DNA from: Moringa oleifera
Taxonomy: Eukaryota > Streptophyta > Magnoliopsida > Brassicales > Moringaceae
Assembly: GCA_021397835.1 (NCBI GenBank)
Contig: JAJFZO010000609.1
Span: 3,784,001 to 3,848,000, forward strand
Reading direction: 5' to 3'
DNA length: 64,000 nucleotides
The position numbers and the translations under genes were made by a program. Below the pieces are notes generated by a model. That model saw only the letters and a list, made by a program, of their open reading frames with translations. It was not told the DNA's origin and searched no databases. This document shows, piece by piece, positions 1-12,390 of this stretch. How positions within the stretch are numbered: position 1 is the first letter of the stretch; the number at the start of each line of letters is the position of its first letter.

Positions 1-2840
1 ACATTATTGAGATGGGAAGAAATAATTATCTTATGCTTGCTGACATGAGTTTTCTCTTGTTATTTGTAAGATTCACTATTTGTGTTTTCCTCTCTAATTT
101 GTTCATAACCATATAATATTTGAATGTTTTTGATTGTTAAAAAATTTTTAACCATATGATTGGTGGATAGCTTGTATTATTTTTAACTTCCCTCTACTAA
201 CAATGGATGCATATGTTACAAGTTGATCATGTATCTGCAGAAGTATAATTCGATAAGGATTTTATTGTAAGCTCCTTAGACTTACTCCCAGGGCTTATAG
301 AAGGGTTTGGTAGTGTGATTGAGAGTTTGATACTTACCTTTGTCAAATATCCTAGAAATATATTTGCGTACCTATCTTATTTTTATTTCTTTTATTTGAT
401 GATGTTAAGCCTGAGTGCTTTTGTTTGTCATTGAAACTGCATTTGGATTTGGGTCATTTGAAGTAATAAACGTCAACAAAATTAATTGCTACCTTTTCTT
501 ACTCTAATATTGTACAGAATAAATCTTGTTGGTAGCGCTAATCATTAGTCTTTATATTGTGCTAGTACTAACTGCCAAACATGAAAAAAAAATGTGCTTA
601 ATGTCTTGTGATAGTAGTTTTCTTCAATGAGGTTTTATTTAAAAGTAGCAACTTAATTAAGCTCATTCTTTTAACATGTTCGTACTGCTAGGCGAGAATG
701 CTAGTAACTATCAGACTCGCAATTCTACCATAGTGGATTTTATGCTGTATCTTTAGCAAACCATTTATGTAGAAGTCTTTGGCGATCTACAAACAAGTTA
801 TTTTTGATTGATTTGAAGGTTGTTAATGGGTTTGGTATCCAAGTTGTTTGATGAAGGTGCATTATTATGCCTGTAGCTTTTACGGTCCTGGGGGGATAGT
901 TCTCAGTGTTAACACATAATGTCACACTTTGGGAAGACTGCTAGATAGGCTAATTAAATTTAAGGACATTCTGTCCTATTTGTTGATTTAATGCTTTGTT
1001 GTAGTCTTCCCAAAGCACATCAAGTCTACTTCTGCATTACTGTATTTAGGACGCTTCTAATGTCCAGCAAAGCGCTCTTGCACTTCTTGGGGACCTTACA
1101 AGAGTGAGTTAAAATCATATTCTTTGCGAGAAACTTTCTTGTATAAATATTTGCACATTCTTACCACTGAATGTATACATTTGTGTTATATAATGATAAA
1201 TTTTCTTTTATAATCTTGTCTTCCCAGTATATTCACATCCTCACCTATATGAATTTCTTGATGCTGTAGCCAAACAGTTGGTAAGAGGACTCTCTTTCAT
1301 CTTTGGAATCCAATTTATGTTTCTACACTCATAGTTTTTAGTTTGGTACTTTTTACATAAAACTTGATGTGCAAGATGCCATTCAGCTAAAGGAATCCAT
1401 TTCTATTATTAATAACGCATGTTGGGCTATCGGCTAATTAGCAATTAAGGGTAGTTTATTCCATTATCTAGACCCTCTTATATGGTAACCAGCTTGTAGG
1501 TTGTGTAAAATTTTTTTTTTGATTCTCATTACTTGAAGAACAATTATGCAAATTTGTATATGCCATTTGGTAATTTGGTTAACCTTAACAAGTAAGTCCT
1601 TGAATGTATTGCAATTGATGCTCTAAATCCTTAACCTTTGATTAACCTTCCTAAGTTAAATATTTGAATTGTTTTATACAATAAAGAACAATTGTACCAT
1701 GATTAGATATTCTTATCCCCATAACCTGTCCTTATTCTTTCTCATTCTTTTTTTTTTTCTAAACTACCTTCATACTTTTGGAAGGGAAATGTATTGTATG
1801 ACTCCTAGATGTTTTGTAAGAATTTGTGTGTTCGTAGCTTCTTGGTGATTTCTGCTTATTTTTTCATTTTTCTTAACTTGCGGAGCGTGATGTTCATAAA
1901 GAAGTCAAGCAAAAGCCTGGTATTTGAATAGTGAAATTTAAGTTATGAACACATTTCTAGTTTCGTGTTGCCTTTTCTCTTTTATAACCAATGCCAGTAC
2001 ACACGGCCTAAGAGGTTGAAGTTATCTCATAATTTTTGAAGCTGCTAAGGGGCTGTTTAATTGTGAGGTTGTGGAAGTAGGTAAAGATGTTTTTAGGTTT
2101 TTGTATATAATCATGTGTACTCAAAGTTCATCTAATTTTATTCTTTTTATAGAAGTTGGTGAGATCTTAGGAATGCTACTATGTATATTCATAACTTTAC
2201 ATTCATTTTCTTTTAGTATTAGGCGTCCTATTGTTTTTTTTTTTTTGATGAATTCATTCTATTCGTGAAGCAATCTTTCTTGTGATTGAACCCTTTCGAT
2301 TTTGGCCTTCTGTTGCTTGTTCTTTACTAAGATTTATCATGGAGATCAGCCAATTACACTTGGTAAATGTTATCTAATTGTGTCTATGCATTGTATTTGA
2401 AAACACTTCAACTTTCAAAACTTACGATAGCTACTTATCATGCAGTCTTAATGTCACCAAGAAGGTTAGTGTTTTTAATATTTTGAATTATCATTTTTTT
2501 TATGTGTTGCTCTTTAATTAGAATCTAAAAGGAAATGGTGTTAGCCATCACTTGTAAATGTCTTTTGGTTGATGGAAGACTTCCTTACTAGTTATGCATC
2601 TATTTAGAGTCACAACCATTGATTTTATGTATAAGGAATAGCTCTAAAGGCCCAAAAAATGGATAGTCATTAACTGAAACAAGGCCTACTTGATTCTTAT
2701 AGGTCAACCAAAACAAAGCAATCTTCTCCCTTTTATTTTCAACCTATAATCTGCTTGTTTACTTATCATCTTTGTTTATGTACGTAATTGCATATACATT
2801 TACTAATGAAGTTTTTTAAGCAAACGGTTGATTTAATGTA
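1..2840. repeat. Segmental duplication, copy 1
   Basis: This segment is repeated at 5,605-8,470 with moderate divergence: substitutions and small indels throughout, but collinear. Equivalent landmarks such as the exon boundaries of the transportin pseudogene are all offset by 5,605 bp. The first base of the window already lies inside the repeat, so the unit probably extends to the left. Similarity fades near 2,840, after a shared ATTGCATATACATT stretch. A short piece of the same unit (around 2,205-2,360) recurs a third time at about 13,560-13,700. Confidence 0.85.
241..1450 (+). pseudogene. TRN1: Transportin-1 (karyopherin beta-2) gene fragment, copy A
   Basis: Four decayed exons match the middle-to-C-terminal HEAT-repeat part of plant transportin-1, the nuclear import receptor for PY-NLS cargo. 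Exon 1 (241-329) reads FDKDFIVSSLDLLPGL and continues to IESL. Exon 2 (about 1,005-1,103) ends QQSALALLGDLTR before a GTGAGT donor. Exon 3 (1,218-1,280) reads VFPVYSHPHLYEFLDAVAKQL, 21 codons with no stop, before a GTAAGA donor. Exon 4 (1,387-1,450) contains NNACWAIG followed by a stop and LAIK. Damage includes a stop and a likely frameshift in exon 2, a stop in exon 4, a lost donor after exon 1 and a lost acceptor before exon 3. Introns are kept, so this is a duplicated rather than a processed pseudogene. Only part of the protein (roughly 100 residues) is present. The family call comes from recognising the protein; the exon structure is seen directly. Confidence 0.8.
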
Positions 2841-3171
2841 AAATCATATTAGCCTTGTATTACTTGATTATCAACATATCAATTAATATGGACGATATTG
2901 TCTATTCAATTCTGGAAAAGTTAGTGTGTGATTATGCCTTTTCCATCCAGGTGTGATCGTATACTATGATATTAGAGAGGCTTGAATCAACTATCTTATG
3001 TTCTCGGGAAACAAGGTTCTTAAACCATAGGCCTATTTATAGCATTTTCCTAGTAGAGGTGGAATCTATAAACCATTGCCAAATTAAGAAAAGCATGAGT
3101 TGTTCAAGTTCTAAGATTGAAGTTGAAGAATTATTGCCACACTCACATGGATGCACTTAATTTCTTTTTAG
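1451..3171. other. AT-rich intron or spacer of the duplicated unit
   Basis: No exon that I can recognise. It is T-rich, has several homopolymer runs, and matches 7,056-8,470 in the second copy up to about 2,840. The short open frames here (for example around 2,071-2,268) are not conserved as frames in the second copy and look spurious. Confidence 0.6.
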
Positions 3172-4220
3172 GCATGCACTTCTTCAAAATGCACGCTTGC
3201 TTATGTGCTCCATAAACGTAACAAAAGTGGATTATATGCCTTGCGCTTCTGTCATGGTAACTTTATTGAAGAAATAGAGGATTATTTGTGTTCTTAAGTG
3301 GCATAACCTTGTCATTAACAGTATCATCGATCCAAATTTTTTGTGATGTTGACAGTGTACCTTGCAAAACTTAAAACCATGTGAAGATTTAATTGGCCAT
3401 GGTTTTTCTTCAACTCTGCCTTCCTACCTCGGTTATTCAGGTGATCTTTTTCCATATCTCAATTGATCATAATTTGTTTGACTTAAAGACATGAAAACTG
3501 AAAAAGCAGCATTCATGAGCATAAGGATAGATGTTATTATCAGATACTTAGTTGTGAAGCTAAAAATGGGTTTCATGTTAGTTTCTTATGGGGCAAAACA
3601 ACAAGCTTGATTTCCTTCTCCATAAAAACTATATGGTGTAGATGAATCCAACCGTTATACAAAAAATAGAATCTCTACTCATTACATTCCCTTAAGAGCC
3701 ATGTTTTATTACATGTCTTGATTCTTATTAAAATTTTGTAGGCTACAAAGATCATTTGTCTTTATTGTTATTTATTACTTTTTTTCCTATTTGCAGGCTC
3801 CAAAGAAGCTTTGTGTCCATGTTGATAGAGACATTCCATTACCTACAATCCAAAAAAAGGTTTGTCCTTCATATTCTTCGCTTGTCTCACTTTGTCCATT
3901 GTTGTTCTCATGTAAAACCTTTTCCTCAACTCAATAGGTATAAATATTTGCTTTGTGGATAACTTCTGTCTTCACAACTCTGTGCCTTACTTATTTTCAA
4001 TCCCTACCATGTGTAGCCAACTCCTTAACAAGGTAACAGTAGCTAGTAAATTTCTAGGTCATTGTTGGGCAACTGATGCAGAAGCCTTTATGGTTGGTTT
4101 GATCATGTTATCTGACAAAACTTGCAGTATATAGAGGCATTCAAGGATAAAAATACCAAAAATATTTTGTTTAAAGAAGATGGGAGAACCGAGGATGATC
4201 AGATATGGCCTCATGCTTGA
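3172..4220 (+). pseudogene. Unrecognised exon-like segments
   Basis: Four open segments have good plant-like splice borders, but I cannot name the gene. Segment 3,172-3,256 (85 nt) follows TTCTTTTTAG and is followed by GTAACT. Segment 3,356-3,440 (85 nt) follows GTTGACAG and precedes GTGATC; joined to the first in phase it stays open and includes EDLIGHGFSSTLPSYLGYS. Segment 3,797-3,859 (63 nt) follows TATTTGCAG and reads APKKLCVHVDRDIPLPTIQ before AAG/GTTTG. Segment 4,128-4,220 follows ACTTGCAG, contains ILFKEDGRTEDDQIWPHA and ends in TGA, as a last exon would. The phase between the second and third segments does not match, so an exon or an indel is missing. They may belong to one broken gene or to none. 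Confidence 0.35.
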
Positions 4221-5604
4221 TGACTAAATATCACATTAGTAGGTCTTGTTGCTTAATAATAATGTACATATATTTATGTCTGCCATTATGATTTTTGCAA
4301 ATGGAGTAAGCAAGTTGATCTCATCTTGTAATACTTAACTATAATTAATCCTTTGTTTAACTGTTTCTTTGTTCTTCGTCAATGTCTGTTCTATTGCTTG
4401 AAGTCATTTTTGTTGGTTCAAAGCCAATGGCAGCCTTTTCATTACCAGAATTACCTAATATTGCTAGGAATTTGCTCCTAGAAATGGCAGCATTGGATGA
4501 CAAAATTTAACTTCGGGAGAATCGAAAACATATTTGACTTTATATTTCTTTATTTTCCCTATTACTTTCTACAAAGTCCAATTGCAACTTTCTTTTAGTT
4601 TGTATACCTTATTTTGTATTTTAATAAAAGAAATTAAGTGGTCAAGGGTTTAGATGTCATTGTTCTTTTTATTTTTACATTCTAGTAAATACTTCGTTTT
4701 GGGTGCGAAAAGAGTTGTGAGTGTTACCGTCGGCCTATACTAATTGTTTGAAGGATCTACTTCCTATGATGCACACTTTTCAAAATTTTATACTATTGAA
4801 GGAAAATCATGGTTTTTTTTTTGTGCCAAAATCTATTAAAATTTTTGATTTGCATTTTCTGTAATTCTATTTTTGTAATTAAAGTAATTTGCTCGTTTGT
4901 TTTTTTATTTCTAAACTTTCTTAAGAAGTAGATAGAGGTGCTGTGCGTTTATCATTTTTCGCAGTTTTCAGGTTTCCATCTATCTTTCCTCATGAACCTC
5001 ATCCACTAGCCAATGAGAAAGTTAATGTGCGCAAACTATAGAAGCTCACCCCATCCTGCATTTAATAACTGAAGATTTTGATTTAGGTATAATTCATTAC
5101 TAACTAGTCAATGTTGACATACTTTTTTATCCAGTTAGCTTTTTAAAATTTTTTTATTTGCTGTGATCTAGTTGGAAGGTTCTAAGAATTGGTCAATGGA
5201 TGATTTGGTGATTCTGTATATCTGGCTTATGTTACTAGTTTGGAATTTAAACTCCTTAGCCTAAAACCATAAAAAATATGGACATCGTTGTGCTAGGCTT
5301 TTCTTTATCACATTTGCATTGCCATTTGTCAGAATTGTAGGATCTACTTCATTATGGTTTCTCAGGCATGTTTTTGTGGACCTATTTAGTATCAAGTTAC
5401 ACTCTACTCTGGGGTTTAAAAGATAGTTTAGGATTTTACTTCCACTTTATGGTACTTCAAAACGCATGATGTAATTTAGTACATGTCCATTGTTTCACAC
5501 TGCCACTTTTCAAAGTGCATGACCCAGGGTTGGGTTGCCTTGCAGTAATGAACATGCCCACTAATATGGGCATTTATTTTATTTATGTTATTTTTAATTT
5601 TAAG
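4221..5604. other. AT-rich spacer, no recognised gene
   Basis: I see no supported gene. One short open frame (4,427-4,510, starting MAAFSLPELPNIARNLL and ending in TAA) has a coding look but no clear splice sites or recognisable family. The rest is intron- or spacer-like sequence. Confidence 0.5.
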
Positions 5605-8470
5605 TGCATTGTTGAGATGTGAAGAGATAATTATCTTATGCTTGCTGACATGAGTTTTTTCTTGTTATTTCTAAGATTTACTATATGTGTTTTCCTCACC
5701 AATTTTTTCATAACACCTAATATTTTAAATATCTTTTCTTGTTGAAAAGTTTCTAACCATATGATTAACAGATAACAGGTATTATTTTCAACTTCCATCA
5801 AATAACAATGGATGCTTATGTTATAGGTTGCTTCTGTGTTTGCAGGAGTATAATTTGATAAGGAGTTTATTGTATGCTGCTTAGACTTACTCCCAGGTCT
5901 TGTTGAAGGGCTTTGCAGTGTGATTGAAAGTTTGGTATTTACCTTTGTAAAATATCTTGGAAATATATTTGCATACCTATATGGCTTTTATTTCTTGTAT
6001 TTGATGATGTCAAGCCTGAGTACTTTTGTTTGTCATTGGAACTTCATTTGATTTTGGGTCCTCCGAAGTAATAAATATCAAAAAAACTAATTTTTACTTT
6101 TTCTTAGTGTATTAATGTATAGAATAAATCTTGTTGGTAGTGCCAATCACTAGTCTTTATAATGTCATAGCACTAACTACCAAACATGAAAAAAATTGTG
6201 CTTAATGTCTAGTGATATTAGTTTTATTTAATGAGGTTCTATCTAGATGATACAACTCAATTAAGCTCATTCTTTTAATGTGTTATCACTGATAGGCCAA
6301 AAATCTAGTGACCATCAAACTTAAGATTTTGCCACATCAGCAAGCTGTTTATGTAGAAGTCTTTAGTAATCTAAAAACTATTGGTTTTTGATGGATCTGA
6401 AGGCTCATAATGGGTTTTATATCTAGAATGTTTAATGACAATGCATTATTGCGCCTATAGCTCCCTATTATCTTGGGGGGGGGGGGAAGGGAGAGGAGGG
6501 ATTGTTCTCAATGTTAAAATATGGTGTCACATTTTTGGAAGACTGCTAGATAGGCTAATTGTATTTAAAGACAATTTGTCCTGGTTGATTTAAACCTTCG
6601 TTGTAGGCTTCATAAAGCACATTGAGGAATCTGCTTCTATAGTGCTGTATTGATGATGCTTTTGATGTTTAGCAAAGTGCTCTTGCACTTCTTGGGTAAC
6701 TTGCAAGAGTGAGTTAAAATCACATTCTTTGTGAGAAAATTTCTTGTATAAATATTTGCACATTCTTACGATTAAATATATACATATATGTTATATAATG
6801 ACAAATTTTCTTTTATAATCAGGTCTGCCCTGTATGTTTACATCCTTGCCTATCTGAATTCCTTGATGTTACAGCTAAATAGCTAGTAAAAGGACTCTCT
6901 TTCATCTTTGGAACCTAATTAATGTTTCTACACTCATAGTTTTTAGTTTTGCACTTTCTACATAACACATATTGTGTAAGATACCACTCAGTTGAAGGAA
7001 TCCATTTCTATTGCCAACAATGCATTTGGGCTATTGGTAAATTAGCAGTCAAGGTTGGTTTATTCCTTTATCCAGACTCTTTTATATGGTAACTAGCATG
7101 CAGGTTTTGTGTAAATAATTTTCTTGATGTTCATTACTTCAAGAATAGTTGTGCGACTTTATATATGCATATTTTGGTTGACCTCAACTAGCAAGTCCTT
7201 GAGTGTATTGCAACTGATGCTCTAAACTTTTTGCCTTTAATTAACCTTCTTTTGTTAAATGTTTGAATTGTTTTATACAACAAAGACCAATTGTAACATG
7301 ATTAGATATTCTTATCCCTATAACCTTTCCTTGTTCTTTCTCATTCCTTTTTTTCTTAATTTTTTTTTAAATTTTCGTCACACTTTTGGAAGGGAAATGT
7401 ATTGTATGACTCCTACACATTCGATAAGGATTTACATGTTTATACCTTTTTGGTGATTTCTACTTATTTTTTCATTTTATTAAGTTGCATGGACTCATGT
7501 TCATAAAAAAGAGGAGTGGAAGCATTATATTGGAGCAATGAAATTTGAGGTATGAACATATTTCTAGTTTCTTACTGACTTTTCTCTTCTATAACTAGTG
7601 CCATTACACATGGGCTAAGAGGTGTAAGTCATCTCATAATTTTTGAAGCAACTAAGGGGCTTTTTAATTGTGATGTTATGGAACTGGATAGAGATGTTTT
7701 TAGGTTTTTACATACAATAATGTGTACTCAGAGTTCCTCTAATTTTATTCTTTCAATGAAAGTTGACTACATCTTACAAATGCTGCTATGGTAGTTTCAT
7801 AACTTTTCATTCATTTTCGTTTGGTATTAGGCTTCCTGTTGTTTGTTTGATGAATTCTTTCTTATTTGTCAAGCAATCATTTAATGATTGAGACCTTTCG
7901 ATTTTGGCCTTCTATTGCCTATTCCTTACCAAGATTTATCTTGGAGATCAACAAATTACACTTGGTCAGTGTTGTCCAATTGTGTCTATTTATTGTATTT
8001 GTAGATCATATTTGAAAATACCTTGCCTTTCTGAACCTACGATAGCTACTCATCATGCAAGCTCAATCTCAACAAGGAGGTTAGTGTTGTAATATATTGA
8101 ATTGTCTTTTTTAAGTGTTACCTTTAACTAGCATTAAAAAAGAAACGGAGTTAGCCATCACTTGTAAACATTTTTTGGTTGATGGAAGACTTCTTCACTA
8201 GTTATATATCTTCTTGGAGTCATAACCACTGATTTTGTGTATAAGCGATAGTTCTATAGAGCTGAGAAATGGATAGTTGTAAACCAAAACAGGGCTTGCT
8301 TGATTCTTTTAGGTCGACCAAACCAAAACAAGGCAATCTTCTCCCTTTTGTTTTCAACCTATAATCTCCTTGTTCTCTTATCCTCTTTGTTTATGCATGT
8401 AATTGCATATACATTTTTTCCTAATGAAGTTTTTTTTTTTTTTATCAAACTCTTGATTTAATGCACAATA
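5605..8470. repeat. Segmental duplication, copy 2
   Basis: Second copy of the unit seen at 1-2,840, in the same orientation. It differs by substitutions, small indels and longer homopolymers, for example the G-run at about 6,475-6,487 and a T-run near 8,430. Similarity ends near 8,470, where a shorter repeat family begins to dominate. Confidence 0.85.
5846..7054 (+). pseudogene. TRN1: Transportin-1 gene fragment, copy B
   Basis: Same four exons as at 241-1,450, offset by 5,605 bp. Exon 1 (5,846-5,934) reads FDKEFIVCCLDLLPGLVEGL and keeps a cag acceptor and a GTATTT donor. Exon 2 (about 6,606-6,708) reads LRNLLL, stop, CCIDDAFDV, stop, QSALALLG, stop, LAR, then GTGAGT. Exon 3 (6,823-6,885) starts VCPVCLHPCLSEFLDVTAK after an intact cag acceptor, and a stop replaces the following Gln. 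Exon 4 (6,992-7,054) starts LKESISIANNA and then carries a one-base deletion relative to copy A. Exon 1 is closer to the expected family sequence than in copy A, while exon 3 is more damaged, so the two copies decayed independently. Transportin is normally a protein of about 890 residues; only an internal slice is present. Confidence 0.8.
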
Positions 8471-9700
8471 AATTGTGCAATGCTTTCATCTTCTCTTTGA
8501 ACGTTTTTGTTTAAACTTTTTTATTTCAATGAAAGTTAATTATTTGGTCACTTTTATTATTTCAACTAAGTTCATTTTTCTTTTGGTCACTTCTATTATT
8601 TAACCATGTTTTTCTTTCTTTCTTTTTTTTTTGCATATGATATTTTTAGGGAGATTAGCAGATTAATCAATATACAGCTATCCAATTGAGTCTGTCCATA
8701 GTATTTATAGATCCTTTCTTAAAACACCTTACGTTTATAAGCTGCTATAGGTTACTATTAATTTTAATATTATGAATTATACTTTTTTTTTAATGTGGAA
8801 CTGTCTAAGTAGAATAAAAAAATAAAAAGAATGAGTCATCATTTTTAAATGTTCTTTTATTAATAAATGACATCTCACTAATTTGATCCATTGCTTTATT
8901 GATTTGTTTTGGTGAGACATAGTTTTTTTTTTTTTGGTAAGTTATAGTTATATGGAGTTAAGAAATGGATAAGTATCAATTAATATGATGATTGTCTTAT
9001 TCTTTTGCATGCAACCAAAATAAGACAATGTTTCTCTCGCTTGCTTTCAATCTATAACTTGCCTATCTAGATGTGTATCTATCTTATTATGTATGTATTT
9101 TTATATACATTTCATGATGAAGTTTTTATGCTGTATAAACTTGTATGGATTGTTGATTTAACATCCAATAAATTAGGTAATGATTTCACTTTTGTTTTTG
9201 AGCTTACAAATTGAACTTTTCTCATTGGTCTTCTTTATTTCAATGAAGGTCAATTTTCTAGTTAATTTTATTTTTTAATCCAGTTAATTCTTTTTTCTCT
9301 AAAGTTTATATTTTCATGAAGATCAACAAATTAAATAATATGCAGCGATTGGCAAGTGTTGTTTAATTGTGTTTGTTTATAGTATTTTTGGATCCTTTTT
9401 AGGAACACCTCACCTTGTTTGCATGTTTGCTCTATTCTTTGTATGCAATAAAAAACAAAGGCATTCTTTCTCTCTTGCTCTCATTTGTAATATTCTTGTT
9501 TGCATGTCTTTTACCTTGTTTTTGTATGTAATTTTACATACATTTTTCGATGAAATTTTTGAGCAAGAGAGATCTTTGAACACTCTTGTTTTAAACACTC
9601 AATAAATTATGTAATGCTTCTACTCTTCTATTTAAGTATACAAAATGAACTTTTTTCTTTGGTGTTTGCTTCGAATACTCCATTGTGCTTTTAAAGCAAT
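7900..9700. repeat. Degenerate repeat of about 650 bp in tandem
   Basis: A recurring block contains, in order, an element like TTTCAATGAAGGTCAATT, a motif like GAGATCAACAAATTA, a stretch like CCAATTGTGTCTATT and then TTTGTAGATCCTTT..AAACACCT. It appears at about 7,940-8,080, 8,640-8,760 and 9,315-9,420, and again near 13,690, 13,870 and 14,545. Copies are strongly diverged. No coding function is evident; open frames such as 9,369-9,605 lie inside the repeat and are probably chance. Confidence 0.6.
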
Positions 9701-11000
9701 GTTTTCTCAGAAAGATAGGGAACTTTCATCATATATGTCTTGTCCGGTTATAAATTTTTTCACTCTTGTATGTAGATACTGTCGCACTAGTTATTCTAGG
9801 GCTATGTTCTAACTGTTATCACTATAGATTTGATAATTTTTGGCAGCTGCATATTTTAGTCATTGTATGTGTTAAGATGATAATAGCTTTTAATATATCT
9901 TTACTATTTTCAATTCACATGAGGCATCAATGGAATCAATCTACGATTTTAATGGAGTTCTCAAAATGACCATAAAAGCAAGTTAATACATTTTCATCTT
10001 TATCAAAAGGATAGATGGCTTTTCATCATATTAATTGGCTCCAAATTTCTTTAACTAATAAGCTTTCCTTATATCTGCTTGTGATGTGAAAAATTATGGG
10101 TTGAGACTATCTTGCTATTTGGCATAATGATAGAGTTAGAAGCACTAAAAGGTAGGTACAACTAAAAGCACTAAGGGGGAGGCACAGCTAAAACCACTAC
10201 AGGGGAGGCAATCTCTTGCATTAGAGCTTGTGGAGGAGTGTGACAAGTAAGTACATATAATTTTTCAATTCGGGTTCCTTTCTCTTGGAACACTAATAAT
10301 TTAGCATTGAATGTTCAATAACAAGCTTGTCAGTTATTGAATGTGATGCATGTCATACAACTTAGGTCTTCTTGCCTTAATGGATAATGAAAATAAATAG
10401 CCAAGTTAACAAATGGAGGATTGTCATTAAGATTCCAGATTTTAGGATTATGGCTTTTAATGTTCAATCACGGTGTCTCTAATTAGGTAGTGAGCATAAG
10501 TTTGATGGAGAAACTTGCTTTAGATTATGATTCTTCTTTATCCTTGCAGATTTCATATGCTTATTTGGTCCTTCTCACAGCATAAAGCTTAGGCAGACTA
10601 AAAATAGAAAGATAATAATAATCCTAATTATGATTGCTTTTACAATTGGTCCTAAAAGTTTGTGTGGGTAATGAAGAATTTTTGTAGCCATTGAATGTGA
10701 TTAAGGGTCTAAGAGAATTAGTAGGTTATGAGAGAAATGATGGGGTATCTTTATTGTTACTAAAGGTGCATAACATACAATTTCTTTTCATAAGTTGTTC
10801 AATAATCAATACTTAACTAAAGAATTATGCTTAATCAATATGGTTAGCAAAGAGGTGTGTAGTTGTCTAGACAAGTACTGATCTCTCTATTATTTAATTT
10901 TGTGTTTTCTGTATCATTGTTATAGTTGTGTTTTTACTTGAAGTAGTTATTATTGTTATTTGCATGAAGTTTTAGTAAGTTATAAAAACTTTGTCACTTT
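9600..11000. repeat. Second duplicated block, copy 1
   Basis: Collinear with 14,690-15,900 in the same orientation, offset about 5.0-5.1 kb. Clear anchors are the stretch around 9,820-9,990 (matching about 14,910-15,085) and the stretch with AACAAGCTTGTCAGTTATTG near 10,320 (matching near 15,312). Divergence is similar to that of the transportin unit, so both may come from the same amplification period. Confidence 0.7.
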
Positions 11001-12390
11001 TAAGCCAATAGCTTGTGGACTTAAGTTTGTATATGCTTAAGTACAAAGGAAGAGAATTACTTAATTTTTACACATCATTTCATTGAATTTTTGTGAGGTT
11101 TTCTTTTTAAGTAATACTTATTTTCATGTTTTAATTTCAAGATAAGAAGAACATTTGCATTAGCCTTATTCAATAGGTAATATGATCCATCATTTGTTTC
11201 AGAAGGGCCCATGTTTCTTTATGAAATTTTATATGACGATGAATTGTTAACAACTTGATTTTATAGTAACTATGTTAGTTTTGCATGGATCCTCTTTCCT
11301 TTTGGAATGTGTCATGTAAGCATCATGTGAATATAAACTTTTGTTTTGTGACAATTCATAATTGGTTGACTAGTGTAGCTTCTTTTAACCATTTATTATT
11401 TTGAATGAGGATTTTACTTATTAAAAGAAAAGGAGCTATTTTTGATGCCATATGCTCTTATCTAATATCTTGTGGCAAGTTATGTGGTCGAGTACTTTTA
11501 TCATCAGATTTACCTCTATTTAGCTATGTTGCAAGATTGTCTTAACAATGTAAGGTGTTTGTGAATCTTCAAGGTTTGCATTTTATGTAGTAACTAGTAT
11601 AGCCCTTATAAATGTCTTTCATTGTTTAATTTCTTTTTCCCGCACATCATATCTACTTTGTTTGCACGCATGCACATACTTGCACGCATGAATTCATCCA
11701 TACAATTGGATCTAAACACATACACGTTAGCATTCATAATTGTTATATAATCATATATTATTTCTTAATTCTTAAGAATTGCATGATTTAGTGCTCTTAT
11801 TTTACAAGTACAAGTAAGAATTCTTCATAACGTTAGCATTTGAAAATTTTAGGGCATCCATTAGTTTCTTCAGAACAACTTCAAAAGGTAATGCTAATCG
11901 AAAAGCAACATTGTATAAACTGTGTTTGTAATTGTCTATAAATAGCTTAGCTATGAAATTTAGAAATATATTTGACATTAAATTAACATTGTTGGTTCTT
12001 TATATTGACTTTAGGGATTGATTAGTTGAATGATGGACATTATGTGCATGCTTTTTACCTAATTAGTTTTTGTTTATATACTGGAGAAGTGAGTTCCCTG
12101 AAATTATTAGAGAAAGTGGTAGCTAATGTCATGTTTCTCTAAGAGTATTGTTAATAATTTAAGAAAAATTAATGACATGAAACAGATATGTTATCCTCAA
12201 TCTTCAAGTATGTCATTGATTACGACTTGTTTTGGTATGTTTGCTCAAAAAGGAAAATTTTCAAATGTTGATATGGATACAATGAAGATAGATGCATATT
12301 ATCACTTGTAATAATTTCTTTTATATATTTCCATTAGTCATAATAGTTCATTGAAACTAATAGTCCTACTTTTCAAGTTGTTTATCTTAG
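11001..12390. other. AT-rich spacer upstream of the AIR9-like exons
   Basis: No feature recognised. If the downstream AIR9-like exons came with upstream introns, part of this may be intron, but I could not find the preceding coding exons. Confidence 0.5.

Noticed and set aside
4427..4510. Short coding-looking frame starting MAAFSLPELPNIARNLL
   Set aside because: It lacks a donor site, ends in TAA after 27 codons and matches no family I know.
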